From: Theocolax elegans | Lineage: Eukaryota > Arthropoda > Insecta > Hymenoptera > Cerocephalidae | Assembly (NCBI GenBank): GCA_026168455.1 | Contig: CM047428.1 | Span: 35,267,255 to 35,331,254, forward strand | Direction of reading: 5' to 3' | DNA: 64,000 nucleotides | Part shown: in pieces, positions 33,128 to 44,580 of the stretch | Layout: every line of letters starts with the position of its first letter | How positions within the stretch are numbered: position 1 is the stretch's first letter | Program-made: the position numbers and the translations under genes | The notes under the pieces: model-generated | The model's database searches: none | Seen by the model: only the letters and a program-made list of their open reading frames with translations | What the model was told of the DNA's origin: nothing

Positions 33128-33831
33128 CTACGTCTTTATATGATTGCCTTTTGATTGAATACATCGAATTTGTAAAAACCTGTATACCTCTAATTCCTCT
33201 GTTAAAGTGAAAATTGCATAATTGTTTCCTAAATAATTGATATCTCCGTATGTCATTTTAATCATAGCTGATTTACTATTTTTAAATCCAGGTGCTTCCA
33301 TCGCTTCTTTTCTCATAGCTTTTTTATTATTTCCTGCCTTATTATCAATTATTGATATTACCGTTTTTAGTGATTTATATCTTTCCCTGATTTCTTCTAT
33401 TCAAATAATCACTGATTCCTTTAACAAAATGTATATGTACTTAATATTTGGTTTTTCATGATTAGTCATTTATTATTTATAGTTTATTATACTATCTATT
33501 ATATTAGCTATTTTTGGATTGGTGTTTAGTATTTTTTCGTAATTATATCAAGATATGCGACTGTTGTCGACTACTGTACGTTTTACATTTGCCTTCTGAA
33601 CAAATATATGTTCTAATGTATTAGAGTACTAATCAATTTAGCATTTTCTTTAGACTCATATGTATTAAATATTGTGTTTTTGTGTAGTACGGCTTTATTT
33701 TGTTGAATTATTTCTTGTACTTTGGATGACATTTTACATAGATAAACCTGTTGATCTTGTGTACTTATCAATATTAACCATAATTTAAACTGTTGATAAT
33801 CTATTTTGGTTCCAAATACCATATCACTCAT
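33128..33831 (-). pseudogene. Unrecognised protein remnant
   Basis: Two open frames in series on the minus strand, MSDMVFGTKIDYQQFKLWLI... (33613-33831) and MRKEAMEAPGFKNSKSAMIK... (33128-33316), are joined by a stretch with readable shifted pieces (KRTVVDNSRIS, ERYKSLKTVISIIDNK). Composition is protein-like rather than random. I do not recognise the family. It could be an old transposon ORF or a decayed host gene. Confidence 0.35.
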
Positions 33832-34432
33832 TTTTTCAAACCGTAATCAATAACAAACATATTTTCCTAATTAAAATTTAAGTTGATTTTATACTTCATA
33901 TCTATAGTGTAATAAAACTGATACAATATCCAAGTTTTGAATGATTACGCAACTACATAAATGCTTATTATATACTACAAATAAATGTTGATAAGTACAA
34001 CATTGCTTATAATTAAATTTCTGTTATATGAAAAATTCCTATTAAACATCAAAATTTTCTTGTTTATTTGTATAAAGTATCTTTATCTTTATCTTCCTCT
34101 CTTCAGTTTATAGTATGTAAGCCTTCAGTAAAATTTAAAAGAAATTTTGGTCATTGCAAGATTTGTTAATAGTTCATTTTACCGTTTTAAAAACTAGAGC
34201 ATCAATAATAAGTCTTACATAAATCTGTAGAAGAGGGTCTGTTGCAAATCTGCTGATTGTGACTTGTTGTACTTGCGCTTTAGCAGAAATATTGTAGAGA
34301 AAGTTGGAAACAGACAACTAGTGGTTCAGCACAAATGTTCCATAGGAAATAATTTTGTAATTTAGAGACAAACATTTCAACAAACATATAAAGTTTTGTT
34401 GAGTGATTTTTTGTCGTCCATGCAGTGTATTT
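33832..34432. other. No recognised gene
   Basis: AT-rich sequence with nothing supportable. Confidence 0.45.
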
Positions 34433-34765
34433 AGGAGTAGTTTAGGTTTTCCTCGATATTGATGAACAAACCATATTTATTTATTTGGCGACGTTTCGAT
34501 GGATATCCTCCATCCTCATCAGGCTATACTATTTCGTCAATATATAGGTATACACATATTATTATTATATAATACACATATTATTATTACATATTATTAT
34601 TATGATATATTATATATATATCAGAGATGCTGTTAATAATATGTGTATACCTATATATTGACGAAATAGTATAGCCTGATGAGGATGGAGGATATCCATC
34701 GAAACGTCGCCAAATAAATAAATATGGTTTGTTCATCAATATCGAGGAAAACCTAAACTACTCCT
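34433..34765. mobile_element. 333-bp palindromic MITE
   Basis: AGGAGTAGTTTAGGTTTTCC at the left is the exact inverse of the right end. The arms match for about 130 bp (CGACGTTTCGATGGATATCC and so on) around an AT-rich centre. The right arm on the plus strand contains CTGATGAG, a 5-bp GATGG/CCATC stem and GAAAC, resembling a hammerhead core. The left arm has it on the other strand. TATAAAGTTTTGT occurs on both sides, though not directly at the ends. Confidence 0.85.
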
Positions 34766-36019
34766 ATATATAAAGTTTTGTATATGTTGATAGTTGATAC
34801 ATTATAATTTATTGCAAAACAACTTGTTTTTTATACTGTTTTTGTTCTCCTAATATATATATCTTCAAAAATAATGTTCAGATCGCATAGTGTATAAGAG
34901 GAAAAGTTTCATATACAAATTATTTGCAAATCGGTTGAAAAGTTTTTGAAATATTTGAGGACAACCATTTTTTTTATGACAACTATATAAGTTGCCTCTT
35001 GTATAACAGTTGTGCCTAAAAAGTAACATTTTCAGAAAGTGTATAAATCGACAAGTATGATTATTTGCCAATAACAATTTTTAAATTATTTTAATATTTA
35101 TGACATTTTGTTCTAAGATATCTATTATTTTTTTAATTCTCAAAAAAATGGGAATTACTTTTATTATAAAATTTGAACTTATTTAACTCTTTCTTTTCTC
35201 TAATATATAATTTTATAATTACTATTTAATTTAATTGATTCTTATTATTATACAACTTATTTTATTATTTCTCTTTTTCATAAAACAATCATTTTATTTA
35301 TAATTATGCTATAATAAACTAATGCAATAGAAAGGAAAGATATAGAATATATAGATTAAACGTTTTAAATGAAGTATATAATAAATTCACTAATTTAAAT
35401 TTGTATATTGATTGGTTCAGTAGTACATAATCAAAGTCCATACATTTATATCTACATTTATAGAACAGATAAATAATTGTAAAGGATAAAGGGTCGCGTT
35501 TCGCACACCCGAGGCAAGTATGGGTATGCAGCACTAGACCTTATATACAGCTAACTCAAACCTCCAATTTTTATATTTTTTTTATAATTTGTGTATACAA
35601 TTAAGTAGAATATGTACAACTGTGTACGATAATACTTAACTTTTAGATACAGTTATGCAATATATTGAACAGTTTTAAACACTTATAAATAATTATAAAT
35701 CCTTACAAATAATAATTATAATATTTAATAATTCTGAAAATCGCTTTACTATATAATTTATTAATAATAATTATTTATTCACTAAATCACATTTTCAATT
35801 TGTCAAAAACTGTATCTATTTATATATAAATGTATAAAATTGTTTATAATTGTTTATAAATGTGTATAATTGTAATACACTTTCAAATTTTCACGCTTAA
35901 AAAATGTTATAAACTATACATAACTGTTTAAAACTATTATGCACTTCATAAGTGTTTAGAACAATCTGTTGTATAAAACATTTCCACTAGCGTATACATA
36001 ATACTTTTATAAAACTTAC
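34766..36019. other. AT-rich sequence where further Vps41 exons would be expected
   Basis: The minus-strand Vps41 gene should continue here after its fourth exon. I scanned for the next blades of the beta-propeller and saw no coding signal. A GC patch at 35485-35535 (AGGGTCGCGTTTCGCACACC) is unexplained. Confidence 0.5.
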
Positions 36020-36863
36020 TCTGTTGTTTCAGTCCATTTGATAATTCCCAAGGAACATCTAGCATTTAAATCATAAATTCTTACACCAGTATCAGAAGCC
36101 CAGGCAACAAATTGTCCACTCCATGTTATAGACCTTACACCACCTTCAGCCTCACATAAAATAGTTGTTTTCAATCGAGATAAAAAAGCTTTTTCATACA
36201 AAACTAACTTATCCTCTCCTAAAATTAGTATAATTAATAGTTTTAATACATTTTTAATATACAGAATTAATAATTTAATATTGAGCACCTATAATAAATC
36301 TTCTATTACTTCCACTTTTGTGATACTTTGGATCAATTGCTACGCATTTTACCCAATGTCCTGTACTCATATTATGATTATTTTCAGTACTATACAATCC
36401 ATAGACAAAAACTCTTCCATCATTGCTACATGAAGCAATAAAGTCTCCATTTTGATCAATTGATATTTGGTTAACAGCTACTGTATGTGCTTGAAGAGTT
36501 TTAGATTCGATACTGTTACCCTGATGATCTAGTATATGTATTGCACCCCAATGTGAACCTAAGCATAAAAACTGTAAACAATGGAACAATTAAAAATTTT
36601 CTTTTAACACATTTGTTGATTAAGATTTTTTGTTAAAAAATACCTTTGGATGCACAGCAATGCAGCTAGCAGCATCTTTTTGTAAAATATTAGCAATGTC
36701 ATTTCGCATTCGTACATACTTTAATCTTGGTTCAATCTCATCATCCAGATTTGCATCATTCTGATTACTTTGTTCAGCCTAAAAAAATGGTTAATTCATA
36801 AAGATTAAATATTTTTTTAGTATTGTAATAATGGCTTACCTTTTCTCCATTACAATCCATCAT
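36020..36863 (-). CDS. Vps41: Vps41, first four exons only (HOPS complex subunit)
   Basis: Exons, minus strand: 36840-36863 (MMDCNGEK), 36644-36778, 36289-36571, 36020-36218, each bounded by GT/AG with consistent phase, giving about 214 residues. Translation follows animal Vps41: an acidic N-terminus, [80 protein letters not shown] and [20 protein letters not shown], the first blades of its WD40-like propeller. Vps41 tethers late endosomes and autophagosomes to lysosomes within HOPS. The protein is normally about 850 residues; the remaining three quarters was not found leftward. Either a very long intron, an assembly break or a truncated duplicate explains this. Upstream it faces the THAP gene, about 440 bp away. 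Confidence 0.88.
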
Positions 36864-37305
36864 TAAATAACTGTATCACTACTTGCTTATAATAGTTTAA
36901 CTTACTGTCAAATAATCATTAAACAAAAAAATTGAGAATTACTATAATAAATAACCCATGTGCGTGCAGCAGGGTTCGTATTCTTAAGGGCTATGACAGG
37001 GGCTTTATTGATGTAAACAATATATCGCAAAAACAATCGTATGTACTCTCTTCTATTCATAGACTTATAAAGATAGACTGCGCGTTTCACGACTGAAAGG
37101 AGGAACTGAAGCCTTCATTAGAGAGAGAGCGCAATAGGTAGTGTGTTGTTTTCTCACTCTAACGTTGTAGAGGGGATAGGGGAATATAGATATAGATATA
37201 ATAGGGGATTAATCATGGATGTCTGCTGAAAATACAAATCGCTTCTGTGTCTTTTTCTTTATTATTGTACATTTTTTACAAAGTAAGAATAAATGAGATA
37301 TAATA
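36864..37305. promoter_or_regulatory. Divergent intergenic region between Vps41 and the THAP gene
   Basis: About 440 bp separates the two opposing start codons. It includes a GA-rich run (about 37121-37131) and a moderately GC stretch. A shared promoter is plausible by arrangement, but no core elements stand out. Confidence 0.4.
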
Positions 37306-38375
37306 ATGGTAAAGTTATGCTGTATTTTTAAAGCACATCCTGGGCCTAATAATGACGTCTCTTTTCACAGGTAAATATAAAAAATATGAGTACAACAATA
37401 AGGTTATGTTTACCTCGTTTAATAATAACATATTGTTTACAGTATTCCTAATAATGAGGAAATTAAAGAAAAGTGGTTTGAAAGCATAGGCCGAGAAGTT
37501 AGTAAAAGTAGTTCAGTGTGCAGTAAACATTTCAAACAAAATGATTTTATTTATAAGGTTTATGGTGCTTCTGTAAAAAGGTTTATGACACCTACTGCAA
37601 TTCCACTTTAATCAGGTAGATGAAAATTCAACGTATGTATTTTTATATATACTTTTATTTACATATCTATAATTAAATGCTCTCCATAGTTGTGAAGCTA
37701 AGGTTTAATTTTTCAAATTTTAGTCCTGTCATCTCTAAGTCAAATTAAGATTCACTCACATGTCATGTACCTGAAACTATTAGGCGAGTTGTCCTTGTAT
37801 TTGCAGCAAATTGAATGTAATACTATTAACATATATTATTTTAACATATAATATTTTTATAGCAACAAAGATACACAATTATCTACAGAACTGCAAGGTA
37901 TCAACTCTAGTATTTTAAGTACTTCTGAAAATTCAAGCTTCAAACTGACAGACTCAGACAATTGTATTAGTGGGGATGAGAATTGTGATTTTGGAAATTT
38001 AAGTGTTTCAGACGAAAATATATGTCTGAAAAGGTATAAGATTAGGTGTAAGATAAAGGTAACATGAGTAATGAATTACTCGAACAATAAAATAAATATG
38101 TTTAGATCAAATGATGTGATCAGTATGAGGCAAAGCACATTTGCAATCCACGGTACATTGGTGACTTAACTAAAGAAGATTTTACATCAGAAGTAAGTTG
38201 AAGTATTGTCCAAAAATTTGTACAAGACAGCAAGAAGAAACAAAAATCGTTAATTCAGCGAATTCACAGAACAAAGAAAAGTATGGAAAGTTTAAAATCA
38301 CTATTAGCTGATTTGAAAGGAAAAGGATTTCTATCAAGCGATTTATGTAATAGCTTAGTCAGATATTATATTTAA
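37306..38375 (+). pseudogene. THAP-domain gene, interrupted
   Basis: Exon 1 (37306-37370) reads MVKLCCIFKAHPGPNNDVSF, the first Cys pair and VSFH of a THAP zinc finger. Exon 2 (from 37443) reads EIKEKWFESIGREV, SSVCSKHFKQNDF, and ends KRFMTPTAIPL, matching the C2CH and AVPTIF-like end. GT/AG borders fit. A TAA at 37609-37611 follows just before a possible donor. Downstream, a spliced acidic segment (37863-38033) and a shifted stretch read HICNPRYIGDLTKEDFTSE, then KKKQKSLIQRIHRTKKSMES...GKGFLSSDL, ending at TAA 38373-38375. This resembles the coiled-coil region after the finger in THAP9/P-element-like proteins. No RNase H-like transposase domain follows. THAP fingers bind DNA. This copy is probably a damaged P-element-like or host gene. 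Confidence 0.7.
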
Positions 38376-39176
38376 TTTCAATTGTTGCAGTTATCTTGTT
38401 TTTGATATGTTACTATACATGCATATACGTATGTGTATGTAACAATGTTATTATTACATACATATATAATCATGAAGGTAAAAAATGTAATTAAAATGAA
38501 ATTTAAAAAACATTATTTATTATATATTATAATGTGAGTACAATTGTAAATAAGTTATTATTAATTAATTTTGTGGTTCATTGCCAGCATGATTAAATAT
38601 ATAAATTAATTTGAGAGGTTTATCTCTGAATACGTTACGTAAATTGTGTGTGCTAAAGGCATAAATGTGTCGGTATGCATGTATTTTATTAAATCTATAA
38701 GATAATGAAATTCATCAACCTATTTGTTTTTTTATACTGCAAATGTAATGTTTATCCATTTATAATAAAATAAAAATTGGTTTAAATAAATACAATTAGA
38801 TTATTTTTTAACACTACCTTACATACAGTAACCGTTAGGAAGTACTCGTATGTAAATAAAGTTTTTTATTATTTTATTAGTTCATACAGTAAATAATGTA
38901 TACATCAGATTGTATAAAAAGATTAAAAAAATTATTTACATTCTTATAGTAAGTATTATATCAATGTAAACAGCTAGGTTTGTAATTTAAAAAATTACAT
39001 ACATGCATGTAAATTAATAAATTATTAATACTTTTTCATAAGAATAAGGACAATGTATTGAAAATTCCAACAAGTTTAACTATTAAATATATTAATTACT
39101 GTTTTTACGTTTAGGATGAGGACTAATTAGTCTAAGGCTCAAAAAACAACTCACATGTAAAATATTGAATATTATA
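38376..39176. other. No recognised gene
   Basis: AT-rich sequence with no supportable feature. Confidence 0.5.
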
Positions 39177-39180
39177 TTAA

Positions 39181-39565
39181 GGGGGTTCCATACTCAATTT
39201 TTGATGATTAATTAATAAAAAAGTAGAACAGTATGTGAAAAAATAAGAGAAGAGGCGCCTACGTTTATTGACAATCTAGCTGTGTGCTGAATTCTAGATT
39301 AAAATATTATTGCGTTTTCGAGAAAACTCGTACCAAAAATATCAAATTTTTTCACCTCGTTGAGGTTAGATTCACATTTTTGGTAAAACTTTTCTCAAAA
39401 ACGCAATATAATTTTAATCTGAAATTCAGCACACAGTTAGATATATCAATAAACGAAGGCGCCTCTTCTCTTATTTTTTCACATACTGTTTTATTTACAA
39501 ATTTATTACTAATAATCACTATTGCCGATAAAGTAGGGAGGATAAATATTGACTTTGGCACCCCG
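39181..39565. mobile_element. TTAA-flanked palindromic MITE, copy 1
   Basis: Ends are GGGGGTTCCATACTC and GACTTTGGCACCCCG. TTAA lies directly outside both (39177-39180 and 39566-39569). The body is a palindrome: AGTATGTGAAAAAATAAGAG and following sequence are mirrored about 39350. TTAA target sites are typical of piggyBac- and Kolobok-type elements; the GGGG start fits the latter better. It has no coding capacity. Confidence 0.85.
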
Positions 39566-39619
39566 TTAAACAGTAAAAAATCACAATTTACGAAGTTATA
39601 TGTTTCGGCAAATAGTTCG

Positions 39620-40797
39620 CAGTGAAAATAGGTCTGAAATCGACTTGTCACAGAAATGGCTGAATTTTTGATATTTGGTAAATCGAGGTCGGAGAAAACG
39701 ATTCTGAAATTTGCAGCTTCCTAGGTCCAGGGATTCTATGCGAAATAAGCGTTTAAAAGTTATTTTAAATTATATCTCAATAACCGTTTGGTCTACAGCA
39801 AAACGACTAGTGCCAAATGAAAGAACGTAAAATTTAGCATCGGAAACGATTTTTTATTCGATTTTTGTAAATGTAAAATTTTAAGATAATTAAAGAAAAA
39901 GGCATAAAATTCATCCGAATAAGGAGTAGAGGAGAAGCGCAGACGACATGGCCGCCGCTCCCCCCACCCGTGGCTCTAAGCGCAATAAGAGCGAGGCAAC
40001 TTTGATTGTTTCGTGTTACCTCACGGCAACGTCGAGAATTTTTTTGGGCGCTTTAAATACTGCAAGTGTAAACATAGCGGCAGGCTTTGGATAAATGGGC
40101 ATTTTTATATTTTATGCAGTGTCAACATATTAGAAAGATGTTTTCCTCTATACAAAATCAATTATGTTTTTCTTATGTTTCTCGATTATAGTGTATTTTA
40201 CTATAGTGTGGAAAAATTTGAGTAATTTATAATATTTACTTACTTAAAACAAATTTTTAATAACACCTATTACTAATCCCAAATTATTAAATGTTGCCTG
40301 CTAAAGGTACGTGATACCCAAATTTTAGAGATCTATATAACTTAGAAAATCACAAAAATTTTAAAACCTAATTATATAAGAATAAATCTGAAAAAAAATC
40401 AGATACTGCACAAAACAAATAGAATAGCGTGATAGAGAGATTTTTAAGAAATAATTAATTATCAATTAATTATACGTAGATAACCATTTTTGGTCGGTAC
40501 TATATAGCTTATTCACGGCTGCCTAAAAATCTCGCTGGTTTATCAATAAAAAAATTTGAAAAAATTCACAGAATATCTTCAAAGGAAACACATACAGAAA
40601 TTTTTTTTCGATCAATTGAAGTTCTCCTTACATAAAAATAAATCATTTTTCTGTTTGTTTTGGAGTTCACATCCCCTTAATGTGCAATGCAACGTTTTTA
40701 TTTATTGAAATAATTTTGCAGTGGTTTCGGTCTCTAAAATAACAATTTTCTTCATTTTTCTTAAGGTAATGGAAATCAATTTTTAAAAAACGGTTTA
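39620..40797. repeat. Left arm of a large inverted repeat
   Basis: CAGTGAAAATAGGTCT through AATCAATTTTTAAAAAACGG is matched in inverse by 44581-46011. It includes an isolated GC-rich block (39940-40060, GACATGGCCGCCGCTC). The open frames inside (70 codons here, 74 in the other arm) look like chance frames in a repeat. Confidence 0.85.
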
Positions 40798-40934
40798 CAC
40801 AAAATGTATATACTTTTTAATATATGACTATTTCTATCGAAATTATTCCCTGGAAAGAAAATGTAAAAACCAACAAAAATATTGTTTTGTATACTAATTT
40901 CCTAAAAAACCTTAACTGAATAATGGAACCCCCC

Positions 40935-43897
40935 TTTACGATAATAGATGTCGTATTTATACAGGTTTTAATCGCGTCATATGGGTTTTATAACTAATTA
41001 ACAAGTTTTAAAATATTAGAATATCGTTTACCGAATAATATTCAGTAGTAATATTTCAAAATGCGTACATAAATCGAAGACAAAAATTATAATAGATACT
41101 TTATATACCTTAGACTTGTAGTCTATAAACACACTAAAGTGTAAATATTAATGTTATAATGTATAAATTGACAATTAACTGTAAATTTTAAAAAAGCTTA
41201 AAAATCTAATAATACTCTTTATAAAATATGTTAAAAATATGAAAATTGAATTCCTCGTTTAATAATAAAAAATAAATCATTTGTCTGCTTTTTTTTAGGG
41301 GGGGGGGGGAGGTTACATCTTATTAACGCTCAAGTATCCTGAATTTTATTAGTAAGTCTCAATAGATTTATATTTTGCATCTTAAAAGATATAGCCGATT
41401 TAAAAATAAAACATGCAAAAATAATTATAAAAGTTTACATTATATAAATATTTAAACATTTTTATGCTTATTTGTGCATTGAAAGTAATTAATTAAAAGT
41501 AAACTTTTTCGGTTTGTTAAAAACATTACAGCATTATATTTTAAGCTGTTTATAGAGTTTATATAGTATAAGGTTTTCTTTTTTTCAATTTCCTAATATG
41601 GGAAAGAATTTTTTTTAGTAAAATATATATTTGTTGTTTAATATCATTTTCAGATTCATAAAAACTTTTTTTTTGAAATTTTTACATGTTGTTAATCATG
41701 CTAAATGTATATACTTTACAGAAATTAAAAAAACCTCTCCTCTTGATTATGATTTTTAAATGTATTAGTTTCAAGTTATTTTAAAAAAATGATTAACTTT
41801 GAAACTAATAATTGGAATAAGTAACGAGAGTTGGGCAAGCACTCGTCCACAAGTTTACGTCGAATAATTTACAAGAATAAAATTAATATTGTTACATAAA
41901 AATAAAAAGAAATAAAAACGATGTTTAAGCCTGAAAGCAATTTCACATAATATTCGACGAAAAGTATTCAACAAATACTTTTTGTAATTTGTCGCATACT
42001 TTTCGTCGAATACTGGTATTTGATAAGGAGTATTCAACAAATCCTTTGAATTGAATACTTATATTTTATTTCTTCTTTCAATCGAATATAAATCTATTTT
42101 CAAAACAAAAATGTTCAATACTTGGTTTTAATTGAAAAAAGATTTTTTGTTTGATTAAAAAAAAAAAACTAATTGGTCAAATGTTGTTAAACAAATTCAT
42201 AGTAATGGAACATAATAAGGTCTAAATTATGTAAAAAATTCAGAACATCGAATGGCACTTGAAGAAATATTATAATATAAAAGGCTTTTTGAAAATTTTT
42301 ATTTTGTGTTGAAATATTTACTAAATATTAATATCTAAATGATATGTACTTTTTAGTGCATTATTCTTGGAAAATGCATTAACCTGCATAGAAAAGATGA
42401 ACTTTGAAATTAGATGATTAATACTTTTTATTTTTTTAAATCATGTTATTCCAATTTTTATATTGTCAAAAATATTTTAGAAATTTTTTTTATTAATAAT
42501 AATTTTACATCTCTAATTAGTGTGAGCTATAAATAATTTTTAATAAGCTGGATAAATTAAATTTTATTTAGAATACAATTACAGCTACATTAGTCAGTAA
42601 TTCCAATTCTTATAGAAACAGCCTGCTTTGATGTTTCGTTTATCATTTTTTGCATCGATGAGTATTTTATGAGTATTTTTTCATGAATATTTTATTTTGT
42701 CGCAAAATATGTTTTTATCTAAAAATATGGTACCATTATATTTTTTATATCTAAGAGCAATATGTTTCAACATTTTCTTACGTTTAAATTGAATATATCT
42801 TTTTTCTTTGATCGTGGTTGTAATTTTGACCTCTTATTCTAAAATAATTTAAAATTTTACGTTAAAAAATAGACAGCCTAATTTATTTTTTGACTGATAA
42901 CATGCGAAATAAACTGCCATTGAAAACTCACTAAAAAATCACAACTTTTCGAAGTTGATGGACTAACAAAAGATAAATATACTAAATGAAAGTATACACA
43001 ATTTTATATTTTATCATACTTTTATGTATGTTTTCAATTTTGAGCCAAATAATTTTTGGTAGGAATAAATCTAACATATCCTAATGAAAATCAGAATACT
43101 AATGAAACTTTTTCTTACAAAAACTGACTATTTTAACGAAAATTACCAATAAGTCTGTAATAGCCAAGTAATGGTTTTTACTAATATCAAACTTCTCAAT
43201 TTCTAACTGAGGAGCAATCTTAGGTTTTTAATCCCTATAACTATAAAGTGTATAATTATTTACACTTAAAATTAACGTCCGCATTTTGTTACTTACCGAA
43301 AAAAATTAGCTTTACAGTTTTTAACTAAAGTATAAAATCGAATATTTACATTTATTTTACAAGCATTTTAATATTTTCACTAATTAGAAGTGCAATCACT
43401 ACATATTAAGTCTTTCAAAAGCATAATAATTTATTTTACACTTTAAGAAGTATAATTTTTCATTTAAAAGTATAATTTCAGATATTTAAGCTTTTCAAAA
43501 ATGTAATTTTATGCCTTATTTCATCTAAAGTGTAACTTTGCCAATATTATACACTCATTATACCGACAATATTTAACATTATATGATTTAAATTTTGGCT
43601 TTTTATAAATTTTACCGCTGTACATTATTATTTACAACTCATTTCTCTCCATCCTCTGCCTATTATAAATCTTTGTCTCTCATACTAAATCTTTTTACTC
43701 TGCACCTTTAACATATATTTATACTATTCCCAATTATTTATTCAATACATTTTCTGTATAGAGTGAATGTTAGTGCAAAGTGATCCTTAATAAAATCGGT
43801 CACTTATACTTGCTTTTAACATATTAACGTATAATTATAGAAAGAATATCACAACATTAACATGATTATATTAATATAAATTTATATAACACGTTAA
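40935..43897. other. AT-rich stretch with a hairpin and a G run
   Basis: No gene recognised. Notable: a G9 run near 41300, and a hairpin of 17-bp arms (TATTCGACGAAAAGTAT / inverse) at about 41952-42015 with further TATTCAACAAAT variants around it. Confidence 0.5.
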
Positions 43898-44280
43898 CGG
43901 GGTGCCATAGTCAATATTTATCCTCCCTACCTTATCGGCATACGTGATTATTAGTAATAAATTTGTAAATAAAACAGTATGTGAAAAAATAAGAGAAGAG
44001 GCGCTTTCGTTTATGAATAATCTAACTGTGTGCTGAATTTCAGATTAAAATTATATTGCGTTTTTGAGAAAAGTCTTACCAAAAATGTGAATCTAACCTC
44101 AACGAGGGGAAAAGATTTGATATTTTTGGTAAGAATTTGTCAAAAACGCAATAATATTTTAATCTAAAATTCAGCACACAGTTAGATTGTCAATAAACGA
44201 AGGCGCCTCTTCTCTTATTTTTTCACAGACTGTTCTACTTTTTTATTAATTAATCATCAAAAATTGAGTATGGAACCCCC
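43898..44280. mobile_element. TTAA-flanked palindromic MITE, copy 2 (opposite orientation)
   Basis: Ends CGGGGTGCCATAGTC and GAGTATGGAACCCCC are flanked by TTAA at 43894-43897 and 44281-44284. It is the same family as 39181-39565 but reversed, 383 bp. Confidence 0.85.
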
Positions 44281-44580
44281 TTAAATCTAAAGTTGATCCA
44301 TTATTTAAGGACATTTCGGACTTAAACATGGATCTATTATACCCTTTACAACCCAAAAGATTTGTTCAAAAAGTTATTTAAAACTTTAAAAACATTCACC
44401 ATGAGAGTTTTAAACATTTGGAAGTGCCTTACGATTCGATTTTTAATAAGAAATAATTCCTTTGTAATTGTAATGGAATAAGCAATGTTGTATCGATAAT
44501 TAATTGGATCAAAGGCAATATTTTCGATCCAAATATCATACTGAAATTCTTAACCAAATATTTTGACAAAATTCATGACC

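Larger units (their letters stand above)
39181..40934. mobile_element. Possible larger TTAA-type element
   Basis: A second copy of the terminus, ATGGAACCCCCC, ends at 40934 and is followed by TTTA (one change from TTAA). With the left end at 39181 it would delimit a 1,754-bp element containing MITE copy 1 at its left end. Inward of 12 bases the two ends differ, so this is tentative. Confidence 0.4.

Noticed and set aside
36908..37090. 60-codon minus frame upstream of Vps41 as a 5' coding exon
   Set aside because: It has stops before the Vps41 start and no similarity to the family; likely promoter or 5' UTR DNA.
40013..40225. 70-codon frame MLPHGNVENFFGRF... as a gene
   Set aside because: It lies within an inverted-repeat arm, the other arm has a shifted version, and there is no family resemblance.
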